Position numbers and translations under genes: made by a program. A DNA stretch of 64,000 nt, from positions 124,001-188,000 of the forward strand of contig JAUNHW010000001.1 in NCBI GenBank assembly GCA_030523775.1. Direction: 5' to 3'. Positions 26,601-35,600 of this stretch are shown in pieces; within the stretch, counting starts at the first letter, position 1; each line of letters begins with the position of its first letter. The notes under the pieces are model-generated. The model did no database searches and had not been told where the DNA came from. It saw nothing but the letters and a program-made list of their open reading frames with translations. The stretch comes from Akkermansia sp. Its GTDB lineage: Bacteria; Verrucomicrobiota; Verrucomicrobiia; Verrucomicrobiales; Akkermansiaceae.

Positions 26601-28350
26601 TGTGGGCGACCCCCGCCAGATGCCCCCCACCAGCTTCTTCAGCCGCAGCAGGGATGAGGACGACGAGGCGGTGGAGGAACAGGACCTGGAGAGCATCCTG
26701 GATGAATGCCGCGCCTGCGGCATCCCGGAAATGAAGCTCGCCTGGCACTACCGCAGCAAGTCGGAAAGCCTCATCGGATTCTCCAACATGAAGTACTACG
26801 ACGGCGAGCTCACCACCTTCCCCGCACCCGTCACCGGAGACACCGCCCTGCAGTACCACCACACCGGCGGCACCTACATACCGGGCTCCCGCAAGCGCAT
26901 CAACCCCACCGAGGCCCGCGCCCTGGTGGACCACGTGCTGCAAACCCTGCGCGCTCCCGGCTTCCGCTACACGGAGAACACCAGCATCGGCATCGTCACC
27001 TTCAACATGCAGCAGCAGGCCTACATTGAGGACCTGCTGGACGAGGAACGCGCCAAGGATCCCTCCCTGGAGCCCTTCTTCGCAGAAACCAACCCGGAGG
27101 CCGTCTTCATCAAGAACCTGGAGAACGTGCAGGGAGACGAACGCGGCATCATCTACTTCTCCACCACCTACGGCCCGGAGGAGAACGGCAAGATGTCCAT
27201 GAACTTCGGCCCGCTCAACCTCGCCGGCGGCGAGCGCCGCCTCAACGTGGCCGTCACACGCGCTCGCTGCGGCCTCCACGTCTTCACCTCCATGGCCCCG
27301 GAGGATATCGACCTCACCCGCACCGCCGCGCGCGGGGCCGCGGATTTGCGGGACTTCCTGGACTACGCCAAGCGCGGGGCCGCCGCGTACATGGCATCCA
27401 AGGCCCCGGCGGGCGGCGGCTCGGGCGGGCTCACCCGCGCCGTGGCAAACGCCCTGCGCGAGCTGGGCTGGAAATGCCGGGAGAACGTGGGCATCTCCTC
27501 CTTCCACATCAGCCTGGGCGTGGAGGACCCCCGCACGCCCGGCGCCATGCTCGCCGGCATCATGCTGGACGGCACGGAGTACGCCGCCGCCAACACCGCG
27601 CGAGACCGCGATGTGCTGCGCCCCTCCGTGCTGGCGGGGCTGGGCTGGAACATCATCCACGCCTGGGCGCTGGACTGGTGGCGCAACCCGCAGGAGTGCA
27701 TCCGCACGCTGCATAACCGCCTGCAGGAGCTGGTGCAGCGTGAGCCGCAGCCGCCCGCAGAGCTGCCCTCCCTGCTGGAATCCGCGCCGGGGGATGCCCC
27801 CGCCGCCGCGCCGCAGCAAGAGGTCTCCCGCGACCAGTTGCTCAAGGTGCCGTACATGGAGTACACGCCGGAACAGCCGCTGCCCAACCCGGAAACGGCA
27901 TCGGACTTCACGCTGCGGCAGTTCGTGGTGCCCCTGGTACAGCAGGAGGCCCCCATGACCCTGGACCTCCTCTGCGCACGCCTCTGTGATTTCTCCGGCG
28001 CCGCCAAATTGAACAAGGCCGCCGCGGAGCGCATCCAAGAGCTTGTGAAGGCTTGCTGCAAACAGGGGGATTTCACCGCCAAGCGGGAAAAGGCCGCGGA
28101 CGGCACCCAGCACACCCTGCTCCTCCGCGCGGGGGATGACGCCCCCAAGGTGCTCATCCGCGCTCGCGGCCCCCGCCACTGGAAGCTCATCCCCACCTCC
28201 GAGTACAAGGAGCTCGCCAAGCACCTGCTCAAGGACATGCAGGAGGAAAAGGCCGCCAAGGCCCACCTGGACGCCATCGCCGCCTTCTACGACATCACCC
28301 CCGCCGAGCGCCGCGGGTTCGACACCTTCATCCGCCAAATCCTCGCATGA
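23695..28350 (+). CDS. DUF4011-SF1 helicase with C-terminal nuclease-like and DUF3320 domains
   Basis: 1551 residues. The DUF4011 region starts near residue 33 (NWQFKLLDLSLRNNLLN). The superfamily 1 helicase core has Walker A GPPGTGKSQS (about 333-342), Walker B VVFDEASQIP (about 945-954), GDPRQMPPT and the motif VI-like LNVAVTRAR (about 1183-1191). Residues about 1230-1340 resemble the MTES_1575/Vsr-like restriction-endonuclease fold (TARDRDVLRPSVLAGLGWNI, then ALDWWRNP). A DUF3320-like segment follows (about 1395-1440). This layout recalls the Hhe candidate antiphage proteins, but expected acidic nuclease residues appear replaced (HISLGVEDP, GIMLDG). Flanking genes are housekeeping. A role in DNA repair or phage defence is inferred. 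Confidence 0.85.
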   Translation: MAEDAEHTTPNDTPPTAGEDRDMLVTVKPRSRMENWQFKLLDLSLRNNLLNAKLDGARQIRLVLPDAGALENALSSGRSFRIVPAEEDRQLTDAEQAERAASLFKSQKLAATKTDVELKKSLQTLYKNARTELEESGANTLYLACGFVKWYRKDMPDKPLLAPILLIPASLTRQNVKDGYTLRGFDEDTRINLTLLQFLKTEYGMRIPELEGDLPADDSGVDVPAVFGIMRRALEGLDAWEVLDTCSLGCYSFTKYLMWKDLVDRQQDLLRNPVVAQIADSKRGSFPEQAPFPPPATLDAVDPSRVLTPMSSDSSQLSAIIAAEQGKSFVLIGPPGTGKSQSITNLIAHCLGHGKTVLFVAEKAAALNVVFKRLKKIGLGSFCMQLHSGKANKKEAFAQIKAAMAAANTPPEQQPWGDTVRAMQDVRDILNDLPRTLGKPMPDGGSLYGDIDLLAQHAELADIPFPAEKAAALTQEERRTMLECAHELSLRFKLVADAYPGAAQDLKAGQYDSRRDEQLAASLQRLIDGDAAWERAFGELAQQAGCPADEAVRAALRAAAVFALRSPARDNTALLPTHAWKTLQTLGQMLPHAETYRTLRGKLSTPYAKEVLQDAELPRMLQRHQETRGSFFLLAWWVDFRTRRHLKKYTGGHTPNCQGDLAALVEMQREYAALQEGAVSLPPHLRNTVELTAAHLAEAERTAQALQGIGPMEACAEQLMHGDAPQGCGPALSALQREIQARDAVLAELASLLGSDTAAKDFSARAGEAATWAGALLELRPRWRDIMGWNAETAKAREQGLAPLVDALESTALPPQDAETGLLVNLARARLRMLADSTPVLNSFSPRLHDARIGDFVEKDSALMACAKAHVGELLTKQAATYAQDAAELSILQHEMNKQRGQMPLRRLLLQIPGIMRKLKPCWLMSPLSVAQYLSTETEPFDLVVFDEASQIPVWDAIGVIGRGKNAVIVGDPRQMPPTSFFSRSRDEDDEAVEEQDLESILDECRACGIPEMKLAWHYRSKSESLIGFSNMKYYDGELTTFPAPVTGDTALQYHHTGGTYIPGSRKRINPTEARALVDHVLQTLRAPGFRYTENTSIGIVTFNMQQQAYIEDLLDEERAKDPSLEPFFAETNPEAVFIKNLENVQGDERGIIYFSTTYGPEENGKMSMNFGPLNLAGGERRLNVAVTRARCGLHVFTSMAPEDIDLTRTAARGAADLRDFLDYAKRGAAAYMASKAPAGGGSGGLTRAVANALRELGWKCRENVGISSFHISLGVEDPRTPGAMLAGIMLDGTEYAAANTARDRDVLRPSVLAGLGWNIIHAWALDWWRNPQECIRTLHNRLQELVQREPQPPAELPSLLESAPGDAPAAAPQQEVSRDQLLKVPYMEYTPEQPLPNPETASDFTLRQFVVPLVQQEAPMTLDLLCARLCDFSGAAKLNKAAAERIQELVKACCKQGDFTAKREKAADGTQHTLLLRAGDDAPKVLIRARGPRHWKLIPTSEYKELAKHLLKDMQEEKAAKAHLDAIAAFYDITPAERRGFDTFIRQILA

Positions 28351-28925
28351 CCCCGGATGGGCACAGCGCCGCCACCTACTACACCGCAGAGGTGGGACAT
28401 GAAAAACAAGGGCCGTGGACCTACGACCAGGTGGCAGCCATGGTGCTGGGGGGCCACTGTACCCTAGCCACCCTGTGGTGGCGCCCCGGCATGCCGCAGT
28501 GGCAGCGCATCTGCACCTTCCCCCTGCCCACGAAAAGCTACAACCTGTTCAACGCATTCCTGGCGGGGATGCGGCGCGCGGTCCTCTTCTCCGGGCGCTC
28601 CTGCCGCGCAGAGTTCTGGTTCTTCCTGCTCGGCGTGGTCCTGTTGTTCATCGCGCTCGCCATCGTCGGCGCCTGCACAACCCACGCCTCTCTCGCCTTC
28701 CAGGAAAGCCTTTCCTGGTTTTGCCTCGCGCTCATGGTCTACTGCGGGGTGGCGCTGCTGGCCGCCGCCGCCCGCCGCCTGCATGATGCCGGGCTGACCA
28801 CCCTCCTGCTGCTGTTCCTTCTCGTTCCCCTGTTCGGCCCCATCGGGTTGCTGCCCTTCATCGTCTTCCCCTCGCAAGACACCGCCAACCGCCACGGCCC
28901 ACGCCCGCTCCTGCCGGACGAATAG
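28347..28925 (+). CDS. GYF_2-DUF805 membrane protein
   Basis: 192 residues. The N-terminal ~55 residues form a GYF_2-type domain (YYTAEVGHEKQGPWTYDQVAAMV, then TLWWRPGMPQWQ), thought to bind peptides. The rest is a DUF805 membrane domain with RAVLFSGRSCRAEFWFF at its start, about four hydrophobic segments and the signature AARRLHDAGLTTLLLL. Both domains are common together; no function is established. The ATG overlaps the helicase stop by 4 bp (ATGA), so the two proteins are probably made together. Whether they work together is unknown. Confidence 0.85.
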   Translation: MTPDGHSAATYYTAEVGHEKQGPWTYDQVAAMVLGGHCTLATLWWRPGMPQWQRICTFPLPTKSYNLFNAFLAGMRRAVLFSGRSCRAEFWFFLLGVVLLFIALAIVGACTTHASLAFQESLSWFCLALMVYCGVALLAAAARRLHDAGLTTLLLLFLLVPLFGPIGLLPFIVFPSQDTANRHGPRPLLPDE

Positions 28926-28958
28926 CGCGTTTTTTTGGCCGGGCGCTTCAAATTTGTG

Positions 28959-28987
28959 TTGACGCAGGCGCGGGACGGGTGTACCAT
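28959..28987 (+). promoter_or_regulatory. gapA promoter
   Basis: TTGACG, 17 bp, TACCAT, with a 67-nt stretch to the gapA ATG at 29055. This leader is longer than most in the window and ends in an A-rich, Shine-Dalgarno-free segment. Confidence 0.65.
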
Positions 28988-29054
28988 GTGCGCGCCCGGT
29001 TGGGCCAGGTGGCTTGGCGGGTTCCTTAACAACTCAATTCACTACACCAAAATT

Positions 29055-30065
<1,011 letters not shown>

Positions 30066-30105
30066 GTCTCTGAATAGACTCGAGCATACGCTTGAAAACA
30101 TTCCC

Positions 30106-30144
30106 GGCGGGTGGACGCAGCAGCGTCCGCCCGCCTTTTTTTTT
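30106..30144 (+). terminator. gapA terminator
   Basis: A 13-bp stem with one G-T pair (GGCGGGTGGACGC / GCGTCCGCCCGCC), an AGCA loop and nine T residues. Confidence 0.92.
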
Positions 30145-30168
30145 GCAGGAAAAACGCGTCATTTTACC

Positions 30169-30197
30169 TTGACCCGCCCCACCTCGTGCGCTAGTAT
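30169..30197 (+). promoter_or_regulatory. Promoter of the glycine-zipper lipoprotein gene
   Basis: TTGACC, 17 bp, TAGTAT. The ATG at 30246 is 48 nt on, with an A-rich leader (AACAAAACAGC...TTAAGAAA). Confidence 0.7.
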
Positions 30198-30245
30198 TAT
30201 GGAAGCCTGTAGGCTTTCCCTAAACAAAACAGCATTATTAAGAAA

Positions 30246-30722
30246 ATGAAGACAAAGCACTACATTGCAGCAATGCTTGCTGCCGGAACCATCCTGGTGC
30301 CCTCCTGCACCTCCATGTCCGACTACGACAGCATCTCCTTCAATGACCTCGGCGGGGTTCATGAGACCATGCCCGCCACGGTAACAGCCGCCCGCTACGT
30401 GCGCGCAGGCGCCTCCAACGAGACGAAGACCTGGAGCACGCTTGCCGGCACGGCCATCGGCGCCGGCGCTGGCCAGCTGCTGGGCGGCGGATCCGGGCGA
30501 GTGGTTTCCACCGTGGGCTTCGGCCTGGTGGGTGCCGCTGCAGGCCGCGGCATAGCGGAAGGCTTCGGCACGCATGCGCAGGAGCTCACCGTGAAGGTGG
30601 ACGGCACCAAGAAGTACTACACGGTCACGCAGCCCATCTACAAGCAGTTCGGCGCCATCCCGGAGGGAACGCACGGCACGCTGCACGTGGGCAACGGCCG
30701 TTCCCGCTTCGTACCCAACTAA
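30246..30722 (+). CDS. Glycine-zipper outer-membrane-type lipoprotein
   Basis: 158 residues with a lipoprotein signal ending in the lipobox LVPSC (Cys21). Residues about 65-105 form a glycine zipper (GTAIGAGAGQLLGGGSG and GLVGAAAGRGIAEGFG), as in SlyB/Pcp or 17-kDa antigen-type lipoproteins that insert in or against the outer membrane. The C-terminal part (about 110-158) looks like a small beta domain (ELTVKVDGTKKYYTVTQPI). Its function is unknown; related proteins contribute to envelope integrity. It has its own promoter and terminator. Confidence 0.82.
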   Translation: MKTKHYIAAMLAAGTILVPSCTSMSDYDSISFNDLGGVHETMPATVTAARYVRAGASNETKTWSTLAGTAIGAGAGQLLGGGSGRVVSTVGFGLVGAAAGRGIAEGFGTHAQELTVKVDGTKKYYTVTQPIYKQFGAIPEGTHGTLHVGNGRSRFVPN

Positions 30723-30748
30723 AGGGCCGGCAGCAAACCGCATTTCAA

Positions 30749-30795
30749 GCCACCCGTTGCAATGCTCAAAACTGCACGGGTGGCTTCTTTCTTTT
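30749..30795 (+). terminator. Intrinsic terminator after the glycine-zipper lipoprotein
   Basis: GCCACCCGTTGCA pairs with TGCACGGGTGGC (one bulged base), followed by TTCTTTCTTTT. No promoter is obvious between this and the next gene. Confidence 0.75.
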
Positions 30796-30826
30796 CCGGA
30801 ACAAACCAACAAACACCCCAACCATC

Positions 30827-32308
30827 ATGGCATACACAGAAACAACCACTCAAAGCTGGGGCAGCCGCCTCGGCGATTCCATCAAGGGGATTATCATCGG
30901 CTTCATCCTCTTCATCGGCTCGTTTCCCCTGCTCTTCTGGAACGAGGGCAACTCTGTAAAGGTGGCCCGGGCCCTGGAGGAGGGACGCGGCATCACCGTG
31001 GAGGTGCAGGATATCTCCCGAATCGACCCCGCGAACGAGGGCAAGCTCGTGCACATGTGCGGGGATGCCACCACGCAGGACGTGCTCAAGGATGCCGAAT
31101 TCGGCATCTCTCACAACGGCATGATGCTGCGCCGCATGGTGCAATACTACCAGTGGGTGGAGAAATCCCACAAGGAAACCAAGAAGAACTTCGGCGGCAG
31201 CGAGACCACCGTCACCACCTACACCTACGAGAAGAAGTGGTGTTGCAAACCGCAGGATTCCTCCGCCTTCAAGGAGGTCGGCCACACGAACTCCGTCTTC
31301 TACTCCACAAGCGGTACCAGGCAGTATGCAGAAAACGTGAAGTACGGCGCGTTCAGGTTCTCACCCGACATGATCGAGAAACTGGGCAACGAGAGAACAT
31401 ACTCCCTGACGGAGTACAAGGTGCCGGACAAGCTGCGTGGCCGCGCCTGCGTGGCGGACAAGTATCTGTACATCGGCCGCCCCGTGCCGCAAGCGGCAAG
31501 CGCGCCAACAGCCGCGGCGGGCTTTGGCCAGCAGGGAGCCCAGGCGGCACGTGAGGTTGCCGCAAATGCACAGCAGCCCGCCGCGCTGGATGTGGAGCGC
31601 ACCAAGCTGGAGATGGAGCAGCTGCGCCTTCAGGTGAAGCAGCAGGAGCTCGTGCAGCAGGACCCCGCCGCCACCGCAGAGCAGAAGCAAGCCGCGAAAC
31701 TGGCCGCCGCCCGCGCGGAGATTGAAATCCAGCAGAAGGAGCTGCTGCTCAAGCAGGCGGAGCTCGCCGCTCAATCCGCCGCGCCGCAGGATGCTTGCAG
31801 CGTGGACCCCGCAAACCCGCAGATTGGCGATGTCCGCGTCACCTGGGAGGTCATCAGCCCCAAGGAGCCCGTCAGCATCGTCTACGTGCAGACCCGTGAC
31901 ACCTTCACGCCCTACCACGCCAAGAGCGACCGCAGCGTGGCCCTGCTGGGCATGGGCACGCAAACCGCGGAGCAGCTCTACGAGCATGCGGAGGACATGA
32001 ACACCATCACCACCTGGATTCTGCGCTTCGTTGGCTGGTTCCTCATGTTCATCGGATTGAGCATGATTTTCAAACCGCTCTCCGTGCTGGGGGACGTGGT
32101 GCCGTTCATCGGCACGCTCATCGGCGGGGCATCCAGCATAGTGGCGGCGGTGCTGGCGCTCATCCTGAGCATCACCACCATCGCCATTGCGTGGATTTGG
32201 TACCGCCCCATGCTGGGCATTGCCCTCCTGGTGTTGGCGGCCCTCCTGGTTGCTTGGCTCATCAAGGGCAACGGCAAAAAGGGGGAAACCCCGGCGGAAA
32301 CGGTGTAA
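30827..32308 (+). CDS. TMEM43-like multi-pass membrane protein
   Basis: 493 residues. It matches the TMEM43 (LUMA) layout: one N-terminal transmembrane segment (about 21-40, IKGIIIGFILFIGSFPLLFW, followed by NEG), a large loop, and three or four hydrophobic segments at the C-terminus (about 395-485). FWNEG and HNGMMLRRMVQYYQWVE are typical of the family. An unusual feature is a Gln/Glu/Lys-rich coiled-coil insert at about 245-325 (KLEMEQLRLQVKQQELVQQD), preceded by an Ala/Gln-rich linker. Human TMEM43 lies in the inner nuclear membrane; the bacterial role is unknown. The preceding 100 bp has no clear promoter, so weak read-through from upstream is possible. Confidence 0.78.
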   Translation: MAYTETTTQSWGSRLGDSIKGIIIGFILFIGSFPLLFWNEGNSVKVARALEEGRGITVEVQDISRIDPANEGKLVHMCGDATTQDVLKDAEFGISHNGMMLRRMVQYYQWVEKSHKETKKNFGGSETTVTTYTYEKKWCCKPQDSSAFKEVGHTNSVFYSTSGTRQYAENVKYGAFRFSPDMIEKLGNERTYSLTEYKVPDKLRGRACVADKYLYIGRPVPQAASAPTAAAGFGQQGAQAAREVAANAQQPAALDVERTKLEMEQLRLQVKQQELVQQDPAATAEQKQAAKLAAARAEIEIQQKELLLKQAELAAQSAAPQDACSVDPANPQIGDVRVTWEVISPKEPVSIVYVQTRDTFTPYHAKSDRSVALLGMGTQTAEQLYEHAEDMNTITTWILRFVGWFLMFIGLSMIFKPLSVLGDVVPFIGTLIGGASSIVAAVLALILSITTIAIAWIWYRPMLGIALLVLAALLVAWLIKGNGKKGETPAETV

Positions 32309-32341
32309 CCCCGCCCGCACAGGAGCACAGGAAATTCCCAA

Positions 32342-32376
32342 GGCCCGGTTGGCTCTCCGCCAGCCGGGCCTTTCTT
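32342..32376 (+). terminator. Terminator after the TMEM43-like gene
   Basis: GGCCCGGTTGGC pairs with GCCAGCCGGGCC around TCTCC, followed by TTTCTT. Confidence 0.82.
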
Positions 32377-32417
32377 GATGATACCCGAAACGCAGTACTA
32401 TTGCGGTAGTGGCTTAA

Positions 32418-32522
32418 ATAATAGCCGGCAAGGGTGTGCCGCAGGACGAAGAAAAGGGCAGGTACTGGCTGGACAAGGCGGCGAAACACGATGCAAACCT
32501 TACACCGTTCCCTATCCGTTGA
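32418..32522 (+). pseudogene. Sel1-repeat gene relic
   Basis: Frame 32418-32522 reads AGKGVPQDEEKGRYWLDKAA, which is almost exactly one half of a Sel1 (SLR) tetratricopeptide-like repeat, and then stops. An in-frame TAA at 32415 lies just upstream and there is no start or second repeat. It looks like the leftover 3' end of a Sel1-repeat gene. The surrounding gap (32309-32655, about 345 bp) is otherwise empty, apart from the terminator at 32342, and is more AT-rich than its neighbours. Confidence 0.6.
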
Positions 32523-32644
32523 CTTTCTCGCACTCTATGGAAACAACGCATATCCATACTATTCATACAGAAGACGGCGTTTTCACGCAACAGGGGAAAG
32601 GCCTGTCACATAGGGCAACTGGCGTGTTTCCCTTGAAAAATCAT

Positions 32645-32673
32645 CTGGACATGTGATGAAACGAGCATATAAT
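32645..32673 (+). promoter_or_regulatory. Possible promoter inside the start region of the cassette-A gene
   Basis: A consensus TATAAT at 32668 has a weak -35 (TCTGGA) at 17 bp. If used, the ATG at 32656 would be untranscribed and translation would begin at the in-frame GTG at 32683, 9 nt downstream. Confidence 0.35.
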
Positions 32674-35600
32674 CCTATCCGAGTGAGATGGTGCCAAAAT
32701 AAACCCCGGAAGACGGACTGCAAGCGCTCGGGCTTTGCGCTGATAGCCACGCTCACGCTCATGATGCTGCTGGCGCTGCTGGCGGTGGGGGTGCTCTCCA
32801 TGGCGTCCTCCCAGAGCCGCATCTCCATGCAGGCAGTCCTGCAGGCGCAGGCGCGCCAGCAGGCCCTGGTGGGCCTGGATGCCGCCATTGCGGAGCTTCA
32901 GGTGGAGCTGGGCCCGGACCGCCGCGTGACCGCCAATTCCTCCATCCTGAACAGCGACGACGGCTCGCCCGGCGGCCATCTGCTGGGCGTGTGGAACAGC
33001 TGGGACGGCCCCATCTACGGCTCCAGCATGTCCGGCGGCGCCAAGATACAATCCACTTACGCACCAGGGCGCCCGAACATGTTCCGCCGCTGGCTCATCT
33101 CCACCCGCAAGCCGGAGGATGCGCGCGCGGTGGGTTCCGCCACGCGCCTGTGCAACCGCAAGCCGGGGGAGCGCATCTGCCTGCTGGGGGAGGGCACGCT
33201 GGGCACCTCCGTGTCCCCCGCCCACCATGTGTATGCGGACATGATTGCCCTGCCGCCGCTGAGCGCGGGGGACCCGAACACGGGCTGTTTCGCCTGGTGG
33301 GTGAGCGGTGAGAACCAAAAGGCCAAGGTGGCGCTCAAGGAGCCGGAGGAAACCAGGGACCCCATCGAGGTGCTGCACCGCACATGGAACACGCCGCCCG
33401 CCAGGTTCGAGCATGGCAGCGGGCTGGATTTTCTGCCGGACCAGGCGGACCGCCCGGAGCGCGTGCTCACCATGCCCAGCCTGCCGCTGCTGGCGGGCAC
33501 TTCCGAACCCGCCGGCATGCCGTACTTCCACGATGCCACGGTCACCGCGCGCTCCGTGCCCGTGAACGTGCGCACCGGCGGGCTCAAGCAGGATCTCTGC
33601 CTGCTCTTCAACAAGGAGAGCCTCACCGGCACGGAGTTCGCCTGCCGCAACAACCAGGACTGCCCCATTGCAGAGGGCAACGACGTGCCCAAGGGTACGG
33701 AACCCGACATGCCCATCGGTTCCTACCAGACCATGTACGCCTACTACAACGCCTACCCCGACGGCAAGCAGAACGACAACGCCTTCGCCGCGCGCATGCA
33801 GGGCACGCTGGGGCGCGACCTCTTCACCCGCATGAGCGGCAGCGGCACCAATGATACCGGAAGCTCCATCCCCTCCCCCGACACCCCCGGCAAGAAATCC
33901 TTCTACGACACGCGCTCCATGCTGGATGCCGGTAATGAGAGCGCCGGCTACGCGCGCACGCCCGTGATGCTCGCCTTCCTGAGCAACTATGCCTACGTGA
34001 CCAAGAAAATCACGGAGTGGGACGACTTTGCGAAAAACTCCCTGAACGCCCACTGTCTGGGCACCTGCAAGCCGTGGTTCCCGAACGAATTCCCGGAGGG
34101 GCCCAGCGCCTGGAAATTGGAAGACGGCGGCTATTACGCCTACCTGGCCTACACCCCCCTGGTGCTGTGGTGGAACCCGTACAATGTGGAGATGCGTATC
34201 CCCGGCCACAAGCTCTGGTCCTTCTCCACTCCCTTCCGCCAAATCTGGATGCGCAAGCTCAACGGCTGTATCGGCCATGTCCAGTGGGTGGACCTTTTCG
34301 TCAACAGGTGGGCTGCCTACGGTCTCATCGGCCAGGACAACGATTCCGTGTACGGACGTGACGGCGGAGACTACTACGAGGCCAAGGGCGGCGGCAATGG
34401 GGACATTGTCTTCAAGCCGGGGGAAATCCTTTTCTTCTCCCCCTCCACCGCCCGCGTGAACGAGGAGAAGAAGAAGCTGCACAGCAACCCCTGGTCCGTG
34501 GGACTGCACCAAAATTCCCTCAGCGGCTACACCTACCGCATCGTCGGCAACGTGATTCCCACCATGGCCATGCGCGACCGCGAGGGCACACGCCGCGGCC
34601 TCTACCCCGTGCAGCTCGCCATCGGCGTGGACGAACGCTTCCAACCCGGCCTGACGGATAACGAGGAGAACCCCGCAGACCCCCATGGCTGGAAGCTCGC
34701 CCCCAACGATCCCGCGGCCTTCACCGTGGTGTCCGGCTTCGGCGGCATGTCGGAAAGCCAGGACCTCTCCATCAGCGATGCAGCCGTGCTGGACGACAAG
34801 GGCGGCATGTCTCCCCAGCGCATGCTCCTGGGCTGGATCAACAGAGACCGCGGTGTCACCGAGCCGGGCAACGGGGACGAGCACTACGATCACCAGCACC
34901 TGAAATCCATCCCCATTTCGGAAGAGGATTCCTGGGCGGAGTTCATGAACGACCCCAAGATGCCCTACTATGTGGCCTCCATGGGCGTGGTGGCAAAATC
35001 CGCCAATGCCGGGGTGGATACCCGCGTGTACCCCAACAAGGACTTCCGCACCAAGATATGGCAGCACTCCAGCCCCGCCTTCTGGGGAAGCGCCATCATG
35101 GACCCGGACGACCAAACGCGCCGCTACCACCCCTACCAGCTGGCCGTGCTGCCCACCAGCTCCGGCATGAACTCTGCACCGTTGGACAACGTGGGAGACA
35201 ACGGCCTGCTCGGCATTGCCGGGGATGCCGGCGAGCAGGTGTCCTTCGCCTCCGTGATGGAGATACCCGTGCACCCGCCGTTCTCCCTGGCCGGCTTTGC
35301 CGGCATGCGCCTGCAGCCCGGGTGGTACCAGACCACCGGCGGCGACAAGAACGGCGTCTCCCAGCTGCGCCGCATGCAGTACCAGGCGGGTGTGCCCGGC
35401 GTGGGTATCGGCAACTCCTTCGCGGATCCCTGCCTGCCGCCGGGGGATGTGTACGCCTATTTCGAGCAGCGCGAGCTGGGCACCTCCGTGACCGGCAACA
35501 CGCACATCTTCGGTGATTTCTTCGACCACGGCCTGCTCATCAACGATGCCGTGTGGGACCGCTGGTTCTGCTCCTCCGTGTCCGACATGCCCGGCGGCCA

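Noticed and set aside
23695..28925. A full defence island around the DUF4011 helicase.
   Set aside because: Flanks are serA, a lipoprotein gene and gapA; no restriction, toxin, recombinase or other defence gene is nearby.
28988..29054. The 67-nt gapA leader, considered as a riboswitch.
   Set aside because: Too short, with no strong stem or alternative pairing visible.
32375..32656. A 93-residue plus-strand frame in the gap before the cassette-A gene.
   Set aside because: It begins in the terminator tail of the previous gene and another frame in the same stretch holds the Sel1 relic.
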